From Paenibacillus sp. GP183 (GTDB lineage Bacteria; Bacillota; Bacilli; Paenibacillales; NBRC-103111): a stretch of DNA of 64,000 nt. The notes beneath the pieces are model-generated. The model was not told the DNA's origin, ran no database searches, and saw nothing but the letters and a program-made list of their open reading frames with translations. The translations under genes and the position numbers were made by a program. Below, piece after piece: positions 51,020 to 60,293 of this stretch (positions within the stretch are counted from its first letter, which is position 1; each line of letters opens with the position of its first letter). The stretch spans positions 1,116,001 to 1,180,000 of the forward strand of contig NZ_FNSW01000001.1 of the NCBI RefSeq assembly GCF_900104695.1, written 5' to 3'.

Positions 51020-52453
51020 TTAGCTTTCAATCTTTTGCATCATCTCCAACAGAGTACGTTCGGTTCCCACATTACCCGGAAAGACAATGTAAGGCATCCC
51101 GGCAAATTTGGCCTCGCTTCCGGTTTGCCAAACCGGAATTCCGGCGGACACTTGGCCAAGCACTCTCGCTTTACGGATGTTCAGCCCTTTAGTAGCCACA
51201 TCGCTTGAGGTAATGCCGCCTTTAGCAATGATAAACTTAGGCGTTACTTTCAGGGAACGCACGATTTGAACAAGAGCATTCGAAACGATAGTACCGATCT
51301 CAAGATTCTTGGATTTATCCTCAGCAGCGACCAAATCACGGCTGCTATAAACGACTACGTTATGCCCCTGAACGAGCCGCAGGTTCATTTCCTTGATGAC
51401 CCGTTCCAATTCGTCCGCCTTCCGCTCCGAGTTCAAAATCTTTTCCACATCCAATTTCAATGAGTAAATGTCGGTGTTTTGCAGCAATTGCTCCAGCTGA
51501 CGTGTGGTCTTTTGGACATACGATCCGACTACGACAAGTCCACCGTTGGACTCCGCGCCTTTCGCGATCAGTTTATCCTTCGTCAAATAACCCTGCTCTC
51601 CGAACCCGCCGTACGCTTTAACAAAGGAAGCCGCCGTTCGAAAAATAAATTTCTTGCCTTTTGACTCCGCTTGTACCAGCGCAAACGACAGCACATCGAG
51701 ATCGGCATAAGATAGCGCGTTGACAATAACAGGTGAATTGCCTTGGACCCTTAATAAAATATCCTCCACGGCATCCGGTCCGCTTCTTATGTCATCCAAA
51801 CCGACCACGGTGCACTCCTCAGGTTGAAACCGGCCCTCCGTTTTTTCCTCCACCCATTTCGTAAGATCGCCATGCCTATAACCGAACACCTTGTCCCTGG
51901 CAAATTCCGACTGTTGTGCGGGAACCATGATGTCGCCTTCGAGAACGTAGTGAGTATTCTGATAAGTCAGTCGACCGCCTTCAATAAATGCGGGGATGAT
52001 CAGATGACCGTCGTAGCCTTTACCCGTTAACCGTTTCATTTCTTCCGATAAGACATCAATTTCCAAAGGATAATACCCGCGCAAGGTAGAATCGCTGCGG
52101 CTGACAAACGCGAAATCGACACCCGTCTCGCTAGCAATCTGATAAACATTACCGGCGATTTCACGATTAATCCGCTCCGTCTCCACCGCATCCAACCCCC
52201 GCGTATTGGTAAGTATGTAAAACACCGTTTCTTTCTTTGTAAAGGCCTCCCGAAGTAGGCCTTTATCCCACTGGGTCAACACGTCGATGCCTTGGACCGT
52301 TTGCACGCCTGTAGGGTCATCGTCCAGCACAATGATTTTCTTATGCTGTGTGTCGTTCATCCGCTTGATTTGCTTACGAAGGTCCTGACCGGTCCACTCA
52401 GCCGGCAATATTTGTTTGAGCGCGGAGAAGGACAAAGTGCCGTTTTCCCCCAT
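51020..52453 (-). CDS. Four-carbon acid-sugar kinase (OtnK/DtnK-like)
   Basis: 477 residues. The N-terminal domain has KIIVLDDDPTGVQTVQGIDV and FVSRSDSTLRGYYPLEIDVL; the C-terminal nucleotide-binding domain ends in TPKFIIAKGGITSSDVATKG and FAGMPYIVFPGNVGTERTLL. This is the former DUF1537 family, which phosphorylates 3-oxo-tetronates or erythronate/threonate-derived acids. It follows the GarR/LtnD-like gene by only 4 bp, the classic dehydrogenase-kinase pair of tetronate catabolism. The partner aldolase (OtnC) and isomerase (OtnI) are not in the window. Confidence 0.9.
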   Translation of the reverse strand: MGENGTLSFSALKQILPAEWTGQDLRKQIKRMNDTQHKKIIVLDDDPTGVQTVQGIDVLTQWDKGLLREAFTKKETVFYILTNTRGLDAVETERINREIAGNVYQIASETGVDFAFVSRSDSTLRGYYPLEIDVLSEEMKRLTGKGYDGHLIIPAFIEGGRLTYQNTHYVLEGDIMVPAQQSEFARDKVFGYRHGDLTKWVEEKTEGRFQPEECTVVGLDDIRSGPDAVEDILLRVQGNSPVIVNALSYADLDVLSFALVQAESKGKKFIFRTAASFVKAYGGFGEQGYLTKDKLIAKGAESNGGLVVVGSYVQKTTRQLEQLLQNTDIYSLKLDVEKILNSERKADELERVIKEMNLRLVQGHNVVVYSSRDLVAAEDKSKNLEIGTIVSNALVQIVRSLKVTPKFIIAKGGITSSDVATKGLNIRKARVLGQVSAGIPVWQTGSEAKFAGMPYIVFPGNVGTERTLLEMMQKIES

Positions 52454-52457
52454 ACGC

Positions 52458-53357
52458 TTATCCCTCCATTCTCTTCACTTCAACATGCGCAAGCTTCTCG
52501 TAAAACTGCACGATTCCGCAGTGATCGAGACCGGCTTTCCCGTCCGCCTTCATTGCGTGAAAAATCTCCAACAGCTGGCTGGATAAAGGCAAAGGAACCC
52601 CTATCTCATGGGCTGTTTCCATTACATTGGCGAGATCCTTCAAATTGATGTCTATTCTTCCGCCGGCAACAAAGTTCCGGTCAAGAACCATAGGAACCTT
52701 TGCATCTAAAACGGTGCTTCCGGCAAGTCCGCCCCGGATGGCCTGGTACATTTTATCGATATCAATGCCGGCTTTTGCCGCTAAAACCAGAGCCTCCGAC
52801 ATCGCCGCAATGTTCAGGTTAACAATGATTTGATTGGCTAATTTCGCCATTGTCCCACTCCCGATTCCGCCCACCAGTGTCACGCTGCTGCCCATACAAT
52901 GCAGTAAATTTTTGACACTCTCGAATATCTCCGCCTTGCCGCCGACCATAATTGCGAGCGTCCCGTCGATCGCTTTCGGCTCGCCTCCGCTAACCGGAGC
53001 GTCGAGCATTTCCACTCCCTTTTTCGCAGCCGCCGCAGCAATTTCCTTGGAAGCTACAGGAGTGATAGAGCTCAAGTCTACAATGATGGTTCCCGGATCC
53101 GCACCCTGCAGGATCCCGTTCTCACCTAGAACCACTTCCTTAACATGCTGTGAATTAGGAACAATGATAAAAATAATATCGCTTTGCTCCGCAACCTCTC
53201 TTGGCGATAAAGCCGCTTGCGCTCCCAAAGCCGCAACATGGTTAACGGCTTCTTGATTAATATCGTACACGGTCAATTGATAGCCCACCTTGATTAAATG
53301 CAGCGACATCGGTCTTCCCATAATGCCCAAGCCAATAAATCCGATACGTTGTTTCAT
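52458..53357 (-). CDS. 3-hydroxyacid dehydrogenase (GarR/LtnD-like)
   Basis: 299 residues of the beta-hydroxyacid dehydrogenase family. It has the Rossmann motif IGFIGLGIMGRPMSLHLIKV, the substrate motif VEMLDAPVSGGEPKAIDGTL and catalytic Lys in GSGTMAKLANQIIVNLNIAA. Paired with an OtnK-like kinase it most likely oxidises a tetronate at C2, as LtnD does; tartronate semialdehyde reductase is the alternative. It is transcribed leftward and followed at once by the kinase. A possible ribosome site, GGGAGGGAAAGA, precedes the ATG. Confidence 0.92.
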   Translation of the reverse strand: MKQRIGFIGLGIMGRPMSLHLIKVGYQLTVYDINQEAVNHVAALGAQAALSPREVAEQSDIIFIIVPNSQHVKEVVLGENGILQGADPGTIIVDLSSITPVASKEIAAAAAKKGVEMLDAPVSGGEPKAIDGTLAIMVGGKAEIFESVKNLLHCMGSSVTLVGGIGSGTMAKLANQIIVNLNIAAMSEALVLAAKAGIDIDKMYQAIRGGLAGSTVLDAKVPMVLDRNFVAGGRIDINLKDLANVMETAHEIGVPLPLSSQLLEIFHAMKADGKAGLDHCGIVQFYEKLAHVEVKRMEG

Positions 53358-53600
53358 TTCTTTCCCTCCCGCGGTTCGATAGAGTAAGTGATATGAATCT
53401 TATTTTATATGAAAATGGAGAATGTTGGTTAATAATTCCTTATATCCGAAAAAAAAGAATGTGGAGTTTTTGTTCTCTATATTTTTACCTATCTCTACTT
53501 GGGCTAAGATTCCATCCATTAGGCAATTCGCCGCCTACTACGGCAAAAGCCCGTAAAATAAAAAAAACCGCGCAGCGCGCGGACCGTCATTCGATTTTGT
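53358..53600 (-). terminator. Gap with a GC-rich hairpin after the aldo/keto reductase gene
   Basis: CCGCGCAGCGCGCGG at 53568-53582, flanked on its left by AAAAAAA, forms a terminator for leftward transcription of the aldo/keto reductase gene. The dehydrogenase-kinase pair therefore probably has its own promoter in this 243-bp gap. Confidence 0.6.
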
Positions 53601-54578
53601 TTATCGCGCGAAAGCTTGTTCCAATCTGTCCGCCAGCTCTTCAGGCAACTTCCAGCCGGTTGCTCCCGCGTTGTCGACGATTTGCTCGGAGCGCGTTGCG
53701 CCGATGATCGCCGATGAAACGGCCGGACGGTTGATGAGCCAGTTCAGGCTTACTTGAGACGGGGATTTTCCGAGCTCTGCAGCGACATCTCTAAGCACGC
53801 CGAGCGCTTGCTGAAGCTTCTCGACCTGCGACTTCATGTTTTCCGCCCTGTCCCAGGTCAAAGGGTTGCTGTCGCCGGCGCGGCTGTCATCCGGAATACC
53901 TTGATTGTACTTCCCTGTCAAAATGCCGCCTTCCAGCGGACTGTAAATGATCATCCCGATGCCTTGGTCGACGCAAAGTGGCTGAAGCTCCTTCTCGACC
54001 TCCCGGCTAATCAAATTGTATTTCGGCTGGGCGGAAACAAAGCCGGCCAAATTTCTGACGTCGCTGATCCAAAGCGACTTGGCAAGAAGCCACGCCGGGA
54101 AGTTGGAGCAACCGATGTAGCGCACCTTTCCTTGGCGGATCAGATCATCGAAGGCGCGCAGCGTTTCCTCGAGCGGAGTTCCCCAATCGACGTCGTGCGC
54201 TTGCAGCAAATCGACATAGTCGGTATCGAGCCGTCTTAAAATATTTTCCACTTCCTGCATGAAATGTACACGGGACAAGCCTTCGTCATTCGGGCGCTCC
54301 CCTACCCGCTTCATCAGCTTCGTCGCCACGATGAAATCCGAACGATGTCCCTTCATGGCACGTCCCTGAATTTGATCCGCTTCGCCGCCGGTGTACCGGT
54401 TCGCGTTGTCGATCAGGTTGATGCCGAGATCATAAGCCTCGTGAATAAGACGAATCGCGTCTTGCGACGTCACCCTGCCCGGTATGCCGAAGGGTGGATT
54501 CGGACTGCCGAAATTCCAGCATCCCAAGCTGATCTTCGAAATTCGCAGGCCGCTGTTGCCCAATCTGCCATACTCCAT
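53601..54578 (-). CDS. Aldo/keto reductase (YajO-like)
   Basis: 325 residues from ATG 54578, which follows GGAGTGG by 6 nt. The catalytic residues are visible: Asp in INLIDNANRYTGGEADQIQG, the following Tyr, Lys in DFIVATKLMKRV and His in YVDLLQAHDVDWGTPLEETL. The C-terminal cofactor site is SSAIIGATRSEQIVDNAGAT. It lies 75 bp downstream of a Gfo/Idh/MocA gene on the same strand, and both may handle the same sugar or sugar acid. Confidence 0.92.
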   Translation of the reverse strand: MEYGRLGNSGLRISKISLGCWNFGSPNPPFGIPGRVTSQDAIRLIHEAYDLGINLIDNANRYTGGEADQIQGRAMKGHRSDFIVATKLMKRVGERPNDEGLSRVHFMQEVENILRRLDTDYVDLLQAHDVDWGTPLEETLRAFDDLIRQGKVRYIGCSNFPAWLLAKSLWISDVRNLAGFVSAQPKYNLISREVEKELQPLCVDQGIGMIIYSPLEGGILTGKYNQGIPDDSRAGDSNPLTWDRAENMKSQVEKLQQALGVLRDVAAELGKSPSQVSLNWLINRPAVSSAIIGATRSEQIVDNAGATGWKLPEELADRLEQAFAR

Positions 54579-54653
54579 AACGAACCACTCCATTCCAAAG
54601 ATGTGAGGCTATTTTGAATGTAACAAATATTTGTTTCGGGTGACTAGTTCAGC

Positions 54654-55664
54654 TTAATACATCACATGCCTTTGTTCTTTTGCGGATTCATATGCGCATT
54701 CGATCAGACGGGTAATCCCAATTGCCGCCTCAATGTCAAAGTAGGGTAAGCTTAGCGCCGTATCGGACGACACAAGCCCTACAAACTGGGCGCTTGGAAG
54801 TTCGTCGTCTTCCGGAACGTTCTCGCTCGGAACCGGCACCAAGTTTTCGTGGCCAGGCACATGTTTGGATTGCAGCAATACCCGGAAGTTGGACTTATTC
54901 GTGCCGGAAATGACCAATGTTCCCTCTGTGCCGATGATCTCCAGCAAATTATCAATGCGGTAAGAGACAAAAGAGGTGTGGGAAGTACCGATGGCTCCGC
55001 TGTCAAATTCAATTATGGTGGTCGAATTTTCATCGCTTCCGGTACCGTACAGTTCATTCATAAGGCAGGTAACCTTTGTGGGTGTTCCGCAAAAATGCGG
55101 CAGAAGATATAATCCGTGGCAGCCCAAATCCAATGTCACTCCCCCGCCAGTTTGAGCAGGATCAAACCAGTACGCCGGAAGCATGTTTTTATCCAATGCC
55201 GCTTGATGAGCGCGTCTGAAATAGGCTGACGTCACGCGGCCGAGCTTGCCTTCATCCACCAGCGTTTTGGCGTAGCGGTATGGGCCAATGATCTTGGATT
55301 CCAGGGATACAGCAAATTTTACACGATTGTCGAGAATGGCCTTTTTGATCGCCAGACAGTCTTGCACCGTTAGCGCCAGCGCTTTATCGGTGAAAATATG
55401 CTTTTTGGCGTTGGCGGCCTTTACGATGACTTCCTTGTGCATTGCGGTGGCACACTCCACTATTACCGCATCTATATCTTTTCTGCTAAGTACGCTGTCC
55501 AAGTCGCCTTCATAAGCGACCCCGAACTTTTCGGCAAAAGCTTTGCCTCTTTCTTCATCATCATCCCAGACCACTTTTAAATCCGCTATTCCGGTCTTTA
55601 ATGCTTCCTCTACAAAATTTTTGGCATGAACATGCCATGCGCCAAGTAATGCCAAATGAACCAT
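54654..55664 (-). CDS. Gfo/Idh/MocA family oxidoreductase
   Basis: 336 residues from ATG 55664, preceded by GAGGTGGCGAG. The N-terminal Rossmann part is unusual in beginning MVHLALLGAWHVHAKNFVEE, where His replaces the more usual Gly/Arg-rich motif. It is followed by DAVIVECATAMHKEVIVKAA, KHIFTDKALALTVQDC and the sheet domain DPAQTGGGVTLDLGCHGLYL. The family oxidises or reduces sugars, inositols and related compounds using NAD(P). It is first in the leftward sugar-acid block. Confidence 0.88.
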   Translation of the reverse strand: MVHLALLGAWHVHAKNFVEEALKTGIADLKVVWDDDEERGKAFAEKFGVAYEGDLDSVLSRKDIDAVIVECATAMHKEVIVKAANAKKHIFTDKALALTVQDCLAIKKAILDNRVKFAVSLESKIIGPYRYAKTLVDEGKLGRVTSAYFRRAHQAALDKNMLPAYWFDPAQTGGGVTLDLGCHGLYLLPHFCGTPTKVTCLMNELYGTGSDENSTTIIEFDSGAIGTSHTSFVSYRIDNLLEIIGTEGTLVISGTNKSNFRVLLQSKHVPGHENLVPVPSENVPEDDELPSAQFVGLVSSDTALSLPYFDIEAAIGITRLIECAYESAKEQRHVMY

Positions 55665-55942
55665 ATTTCTCGCCACCTCGTTATTAATTTTTCGAATTGG
55701 AGAATACAAATACTCATCTCCTGTCCTATTTTTCGTGATTATGTCACGTTATTATGCTTCTCCACACAACTTCTGGATTCCTTTCTTTTTTTATCGAATA
55801 TTTAAATATTGTTAACCGGTAATCAAAAGGGGAGTTTTGTGTCAAACGAGCCCTAGGATTATGCGTCCATGTTTGGGGGATCTCATAGCACACAGTGCCC
55901 ATAGCCCGTTATCCATTCTACGCTTTAATAGCAAGCGGTGAG

Positions 55943-55980
55943 CCTTCCCGTTACTTCAATAAACGAAAAAGGAGCTACCG
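55943..55980 (+). repeat. CCGTTAG repeat cut by the IS91-type element
   Basis: CTTCCCGTTACTTCAATAAACG, then AAAAAGGAGCTACCGC, the left part of a unit up to the hairpin. It stops where IS91-type transposase sequence begins. Confidence 0.65.
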
Positions 55981-56453
55981 CAATGGACATGGGGATGATC
56001 CATTAAGTTTTGGCCCCAGGTATGAAGCAGTGAAATAAATCCGATTTGAGCACCTAGATACTTGGGATCATTAGCAAGCTCTAAAAGGGTTTCCGCGCTT
56101 GCTTTAAACAACAGAGTGTACATCACTTTCTTGTTTCTTAAGGCAATTGCTCGTAATTCAGTTGGCAGTGTAAAGACGATGTGGAAATACGGGATAGGTA
56201 ATAAATCTTTTTTCCGTTCTTCCAACCATCTTTCTTTGGGCAGGTTTTGACATTTAGGACAATGCCTGTTACGGCAGGAGTTGTACGAGATTTGTTTGTG
56301 TCCGCAATCGTCGCATTGGTCCACGTGGCCTCCCATCATGGATGTTCGGCAGTATTGAATAGCATGCATCGCTCTAATCATCGGTAAGGACAGTTTATGG
56401 TGAGCTCTATACTCATCACCGTACTCTCGAAAGATATCTGCAACCTCAATCAT
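55981..56453 (-). pseudogene. IS91-family (Y2-type) transposase, N-terminal fragment
   Basis: About 157 codons: the zinc-finger domain HVDQCDDCGHKQISYNSCRN with RHCPKCQNLPKERW, then PIPYFHIVFTLPTELRAIAL and the HUH motif LMDHPHVHC, after which it runs into the repeat. The two catalytic tyrosines and about 60% of the protein are missing. It overlaps the integrase gene by 8 nt, the standard arrangement in IS91-type elements of Bacillota. Confidence 0.82.
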
Positions 56454-57294
56454 GGACTATCTCTTTCAGACGATCGAGCGGACTTTTAACGTTTAAGAGG
56501 TCTTTGCGGGTTAGATACAGATATATATTCGTTGTTTTCGGGCTGGTATGTCCAAGCAAATTCTGAATATGGTAAATGCTTGTTCCTGCTTCCAATAAAT
56601 GCGTCGCAAAACAGTGACGGAGCGTATGGACGGACACCTGCTTATGTATTCCAGCTATACTCTTAGCCTTTTCAAACATTTTTTGAATGGAACGTGTGGT
56701 AAGCGGTTTATCCTGATCATAACCAGGGAACAACCATTCTTTGGGTCTACATCGTTTCCAGTATTCTCTAAGAATATGTAAATTTTCAGTTGATAACAGG
56801 CTGTATCGATCTTTCTTCCCTTTCGCTTGCCGAATTCGGAGTTGCATGTTCTTGCTATCTATATCCGCAACTTTTAGATTAGCAGCTTCACTTACACGAA
56901 GTCCGGCAGCATATATGGTCATTAAAATGGCTCTATGTTTTATGTTGGTTAACGCATCAAAAATCCCCTTTACTTCAGCTGCGGAAAGTACAGAGGGTAA
57001 TTGTTTTGGTGTTTTGGTTCTCGGAATTGCTTTAACGTCCCAAGTTCTCCCTAATGTGATTTCATAGAAAAACTTTAACGCACTATACATTGTGTTGATG
57101 GAGGAATGGCTTTTGGTTTGGGTTGAAAGTAATAGATGTAGGTAGTCTTTAATTTCAGTGGTTCCGAGTAAACTAGGAGATTTTCCGTAGTGGCGAGAAA
57201 ATTCAGTAACACAACGCAGGTACGCTGCTTGGGTATTGGGACTATATCCCCTTAACTCTAAATTGAACTTCATCTGTTCTTTTAAAGTAGGCAT
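56446..57294 (-). CDS. Tyrosine recombinase of the IS91-type element
   Basis: 282 residues from ATG 57294, 8 nt after AAAGGAG. The N-terminal SAM-like domain (LELRGYSPNTQAAYLRCVTE) leads to the catalytic domain: Arg in TIYAAGLRVSEAANLKVADI, Lys in AKGKKDRYSLLS, His-x-x-Arg in VHTLRHCFATHLLEAGTSIY, His in IQNLLGHTSPKTTNIYLYLT and the Tyr nucleophile in that last segment. It looks intact. Such integrases accompany IS91-like transposases and may act on the element's own ends. Confidence 0.9.
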   Translation of the reverse strand: MPTLKEQMKFNLELRGYSPNTQAAYLRCVTEFSRHYGKSPSLLGTTEIKDYLHLLLSTQTKSHSSINTMYSALKFFYEITLGRTWDVKAIPRTKTPKQLPSVLSAAEVKGIFDALTNIKHRAILMTIYAAGLRVSEAANLKVADIDSKNMQLRIRQAKGKKDRYSLLSTENLHILREYWKRCRPKEWLFPGYDQDKPLTTRSIQKMFEKAKSIAGIHKQVSVHTLRHCFATHLLEAGTSIYHIQNLLGHTSPKTTNIYLYLTRKDLLNVKSPLDRLKEIVHD

Positions 57295-57448
57295 TGTATT
57301 CGCTCCTTTCAAATCATTACTGGTCATTATTCCCAATAATGATTTAAAAAAAGCTTGCAAGTTAGCCACCGCGCAGCGGTTTAGTTCAACGTCTTATTTA
57401 CGAATTTCGCGAACTTTCCATATATAAGGTATTCACGAAAGGAATTAA

Positions 57449-57484
57449 ACTATCCTGCCCGTTCAATGAACAATAAAAACAGCC
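57449..57484 (+). repeat. Dispersed CCGTTAG repeat, left half
   Basis: AACTATCCTGCCCGTTCAATG, then AACAATAAAAACAGCCC. The right half is cut off by the end of the EamA gene. Confidence 0.65.
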
Positions 57485-57487
57485 CCA

Positions 57488-58414
57488 TTACGAGTTTGGT
57501 TGTTTGAGGTCAAGAAGATAACGTCCCCAGAATGTAGCTCCTACAATACATAGACTTCCGAACCAGTTTGTCACGGACAAAACTTCACCACCTAGGAAAA
57601 CTGCAAAAACGGCTCCAAAGACAGGTTCCATTCCCATTAGTAGTCCAACTCTTGAAGGAGATGTTTTTCGAATAAAAACAATTTGGGCATAGAAAGCAAA
57701 GATTGTACAGAATAGAGCTAAGTATAGAGTAGGAAGCCAAAATTCCTTAGATTGTGGAATTACAAATAAAGATGAACCTTCTAAAGCGAGGCTGGATACT
57801 CCTGAAAAAATAGCCACTACGCATAACTGAATGACTGTTAACGCACTATTATCTAACACTTTTCCATTTGTCAGTTTTTTTGTAAATGTCATCTGAATAG
57901 CTCTTAGCAGTGCAGCTCCAAGAATTAAGGTATCCCCTATATTAAACAAGATTGTATCTTTGTAAGTTAAAAGTCCTGTTCCAATAATAGATAAGCCAAC
58001 TGCTAGGAAAAAGAGATATCCCGTGAACTTCTTGTTTACGAACCAATCCATTAAAGGAGTCAAGATGAGCGTTAGGCTGATAATGAAGGCAGAATTTGAA
58101 GCTGAAGTATAGTGGATTCCCCATGTTTCAAAAGAGAAAATAGAAAATAAAAATAATCCAAAGACAGTACCAATTTCCCATGTCTCTTTGGAAGCATTTC
58201 TTAGGTTCTTCCATGTAAAAGGAAGCATTATGAGGACGGTGGCTAAAAAGCGGTAGAACAAGAACATAAAAGGTTCATATTGATTTAATACTGTCTTGGC
58301 AGTTATGTAGCTCGACCCCCAGACTACCGCAACTAGAAGCAGAATAACGTCTCCTGCCCTTGGGTAGGAATTGATAGCCCTTCTTCTCTTGGGTGTTGGG
58401 ATTGAACTTTTCAT
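57488..58414 (-). CDS. EamA/DMT-family transporter
   Basis: 308 residues with ten membrane helices in two EamA halves. It has GDVILLLVAVVWGSSYITAK at the start and ALFCTIFAFYAQIVFIRKTS plus VGLLMGMEPVFGAVFAVFLG in the second half, the signature of YdcZ/RhaT-like metabolite exporters. The substrate (amino acids, drugs or metabolites) is not predictable. It stands alone between two repeats. Confidence 0.9.
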   Translation of the reverse strand: MKSSIPTPKRRRAINSYPRAGDVILLLVAVVWGSSYITAKTVLNQYEPFMFLFYRFLATVLIMLPFTWKNLRNASKETWEIGTVFGLFLFSIFSFETWGIHYTSASNSAFIISLTLILTPLMDWFVNKKFTGYLFFLAVGLSIIGTGLLTYKDTILFNIGDTLILGAALLRAIQMTFTKKLTNGKVLDNSALTVIQLCVVAIFSGVSSLALEGSSLFVIPQSKEFWLPTLYLALFCTIFAFYAQIVFIRKTSPSRVGLLMGMEPVFGAVFAVFLGGEVLSVTNWFGSLCIVGATFWGRYLLDLKQPNS

Positions 58415-58481
58415 AGTATTCTCCTGTACTTTTCAAAATGGCAGTTATTATTCGCATTATACCACTTACTTACTTAGCGAT

Positions 58482-58558
58482 ACTGCCGCCCGTTATTTTA
58501 ATAAACCAAAAAGAGGAGCTGCCCCGAAGCAAGTTCCTCCACTATCGTTTCCGTTAGC
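58482..58558 (+). repeat. CCGTTAG repeat, target of IS110 element 3
   Basis: ACTGCCGCCCGTTATTTTAA, hairpin GAGGAGCTGCC..GCAAGTTCCTC, CACTATCGTTTCCGTTAGC ending at the junction. The continuation is GTTTAGTAGG at 60329. Confidence 0.85.
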
Positions 58559-58673
58559 ATTCCTGTAGAGCGATTATTACGAGCTTTGCAAAAAAACGAG
58601 CGCCTCGGTACGATGGGAGTACGCAACGGGTCAAAGCCCTTTTAAATCCCATCATCCAGGAGGACGCTCTACT

Positions 58674-59945
58674 ATGAAGTTTAAATCGCAAGCCAGACAA
58701 AATCAACTCATTGAAAAAATTACCTCTTCACATCTTGTTGTCGGGATCGACATCGCCCAGCAGACACATGTTGCCCGCGCTGTAAACTTTCGCGGCATTA
58801 TCATTGGAGAAGCGTTGTCGTTTACGAATGACGAAGATGGATTTAACAGCCTACTTCAATGGATCCAGAAGCTGCAAACAGCTCATCATTTAAGTGCGAC
58901 TGTCGTCGGCATGGAACCCACGGGACACTATTGGCTTAACGTGTCTCGATGGTTGGCTGCTCACCAATTTGAAGTCGTTTTGGTGAACCCGCATCTTGTG
59001 AAAAAGAACAAAGAGAACAGAGATAATACGCCCTCGAAGAGCGACAAAAAGGATGCCCTTGTCATCGCCGACATGGTGAAGAACGGGTACTACTCGTTTA
59101 GACGCAACACCCCTGAAGCGTTCGAGGAACTCCGTGTTCTTCTTTCGAACCGAGACTCTGTGGTGAAACGTCTCGTCAGCGCAAAAAACCAAATCCACCG
59201 TTGGGTGGACATTGTTTTCCCTGAATTGCGGCATGTATTCAAGCACATCACGTGTATCGGTGCCTTGACCACGTTACGCCTCTTCCCTACACCGGCAGAA
59301 TTAGGCCAACTACAACCGCAAGACGTGATTAAAGGGTGGAAATCACTCATGAAGCGGCACAGCGGTTCACGAAAAGCCCAGGAACTCATTACACTGGCCA
59401 GCCTCTCTGTCGGATCTCGCCAAGCTACTCATGCATACCAACTGCATTTGAAGCAACTGCTTGCAGAGTATGATCTGGCCTGCGAGCAGCTGCAGGTCGT
59501 AGAGCAGGAGATCGTCGCTGTGTTAGAACGCATCCCCTTTGCAAAATCCATGCTTGCGATCAAAGGAATTAGTGCAATTTCACTGGCCAGTATTCTGGGT
59601 GGGGCTGGGGATTTAAGCGGATTTGTTCACGGGAATGCTTTGCTGCGCCATGCCGGCCTAAATCTTGCTGAATCAAGCTCCGGTAAATGGACCGGACAGA
59701 TGATCATTAGTAAACGCGGACGCTCCCGGCTCCGCCGCTTCCTCTACATAGCGACCATGTGTTTAATTATGAATAATCCAGAGTTTAAAGCGATGCATGC
59801 TTACAATGTGAACGTGAAGAAGATGAAGAAAAAGAAGTCCGTTATGAAGCTCTGCGGTAAATTGGCTCGCATCTTGGTGGGGATGGCTCGCAGCGGTCAA
59901 GCCTACACACCTATAAAAACATGGCCACTTGAGCAAGCAGCTTAA
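58674..59945 (+). CDS. IS110-family transposase
   Basis: 423 residues, intact. It carries the same DEDD and C-terminal motifs as the protein at 22616 (VVGIDIAQQTHVARAVNFRG, VVGMEPTGHYWLNVSRW, PSKSDKKDALVIADMVKNGY, RHAGLNLAESSSGKWTGQ). About a dozen conservative changes separate them, for example HHLSATVV for HQLSATVV. AGGAGG precedes the ATG by 9 nt. It could serve the deleted copy at 43069 in trans. Confidence 0.95.
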   Translation: MKFKSQARQNQLIEKITSSHLVVGIDIAQQTHVARAVNFRGIIIGEALSFTNDEDGFNSLLQWIQKLQTAHHLSATVVGMEPTGHYWLNVSRWLAAHQFEVVLVNPHLVKKNKENRDNTPSKSDKKDALVIADMVKNGYYSFRRNTPEAFEELRVLLSNRDSVVKRLVSAKNQIHRWVDIVFPELRHVFKHITCIGALTTLRLFPTPAELGQLQPQDVIKGWKSLMKRHSGSRKAQELITLASLSVGSRQATHAYQLHLKQLLAEYDLACEQLQVVEQEIVAVLERIPFAKSMLAIKGISAISLASILGGAGDLSGFVHGNALLRHAGLNLAESSSGKWTGQMIISKRGRSRLRRFLYIATMCLIMNNPEFKAMHAYNVNVKKMKKKKSVMKLCGKLARILVGMARSGQAYTPIKTWPLEQAA

Positions 59946-59976
59946 ACCTCAATACCGTTTTGTTAGACGTAGATTG

Positions 59977-60293
59977 GCTTATTCGCAGGATTTCAAAGAA
60001 AGCACGGAGTACCGGATACATTAAACCAAAGGGCACTGACCCGTACCGTTAGCAAAACCGGCCTCCACCCCTTGGATAGGTGTAACGAAGGAATGAGAGG
60101 GCTATGACCCGTTGAGACATGGGAGTGAAAACCTCCGAGGGTGGCGTGGAGAATGCGTGCAGTATATGGAAACAACTGGAGATAAACTCACTCTCCTTTA
60201 TTCCAGCACGCCTTCATGTTGCCGAAGTCTAGTACGGTTGTTCCCTCCTCCTTCTATACTCCTGTCCAAAGGGATGAAATCCTGCGAATAAGC
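59977..60293 (+). ncRNA. Putative bridge/seek RNA region of IS110 element 3
   Basis: The 18-bp inverted repeat is conserved (59977-59994 and 60276-60293). Guide segments are ATTAAAC (60020-60026), pairing with right flank GTTTAGT (60329-60335) at 7 of 7 with one G-U, and CCGTTAGC (60046-60053), identical to left flank 58551-58558. Sequence between 60184 and 60275 is diverged from element 2 while both arms are unchanged. Confidence 0.72.
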
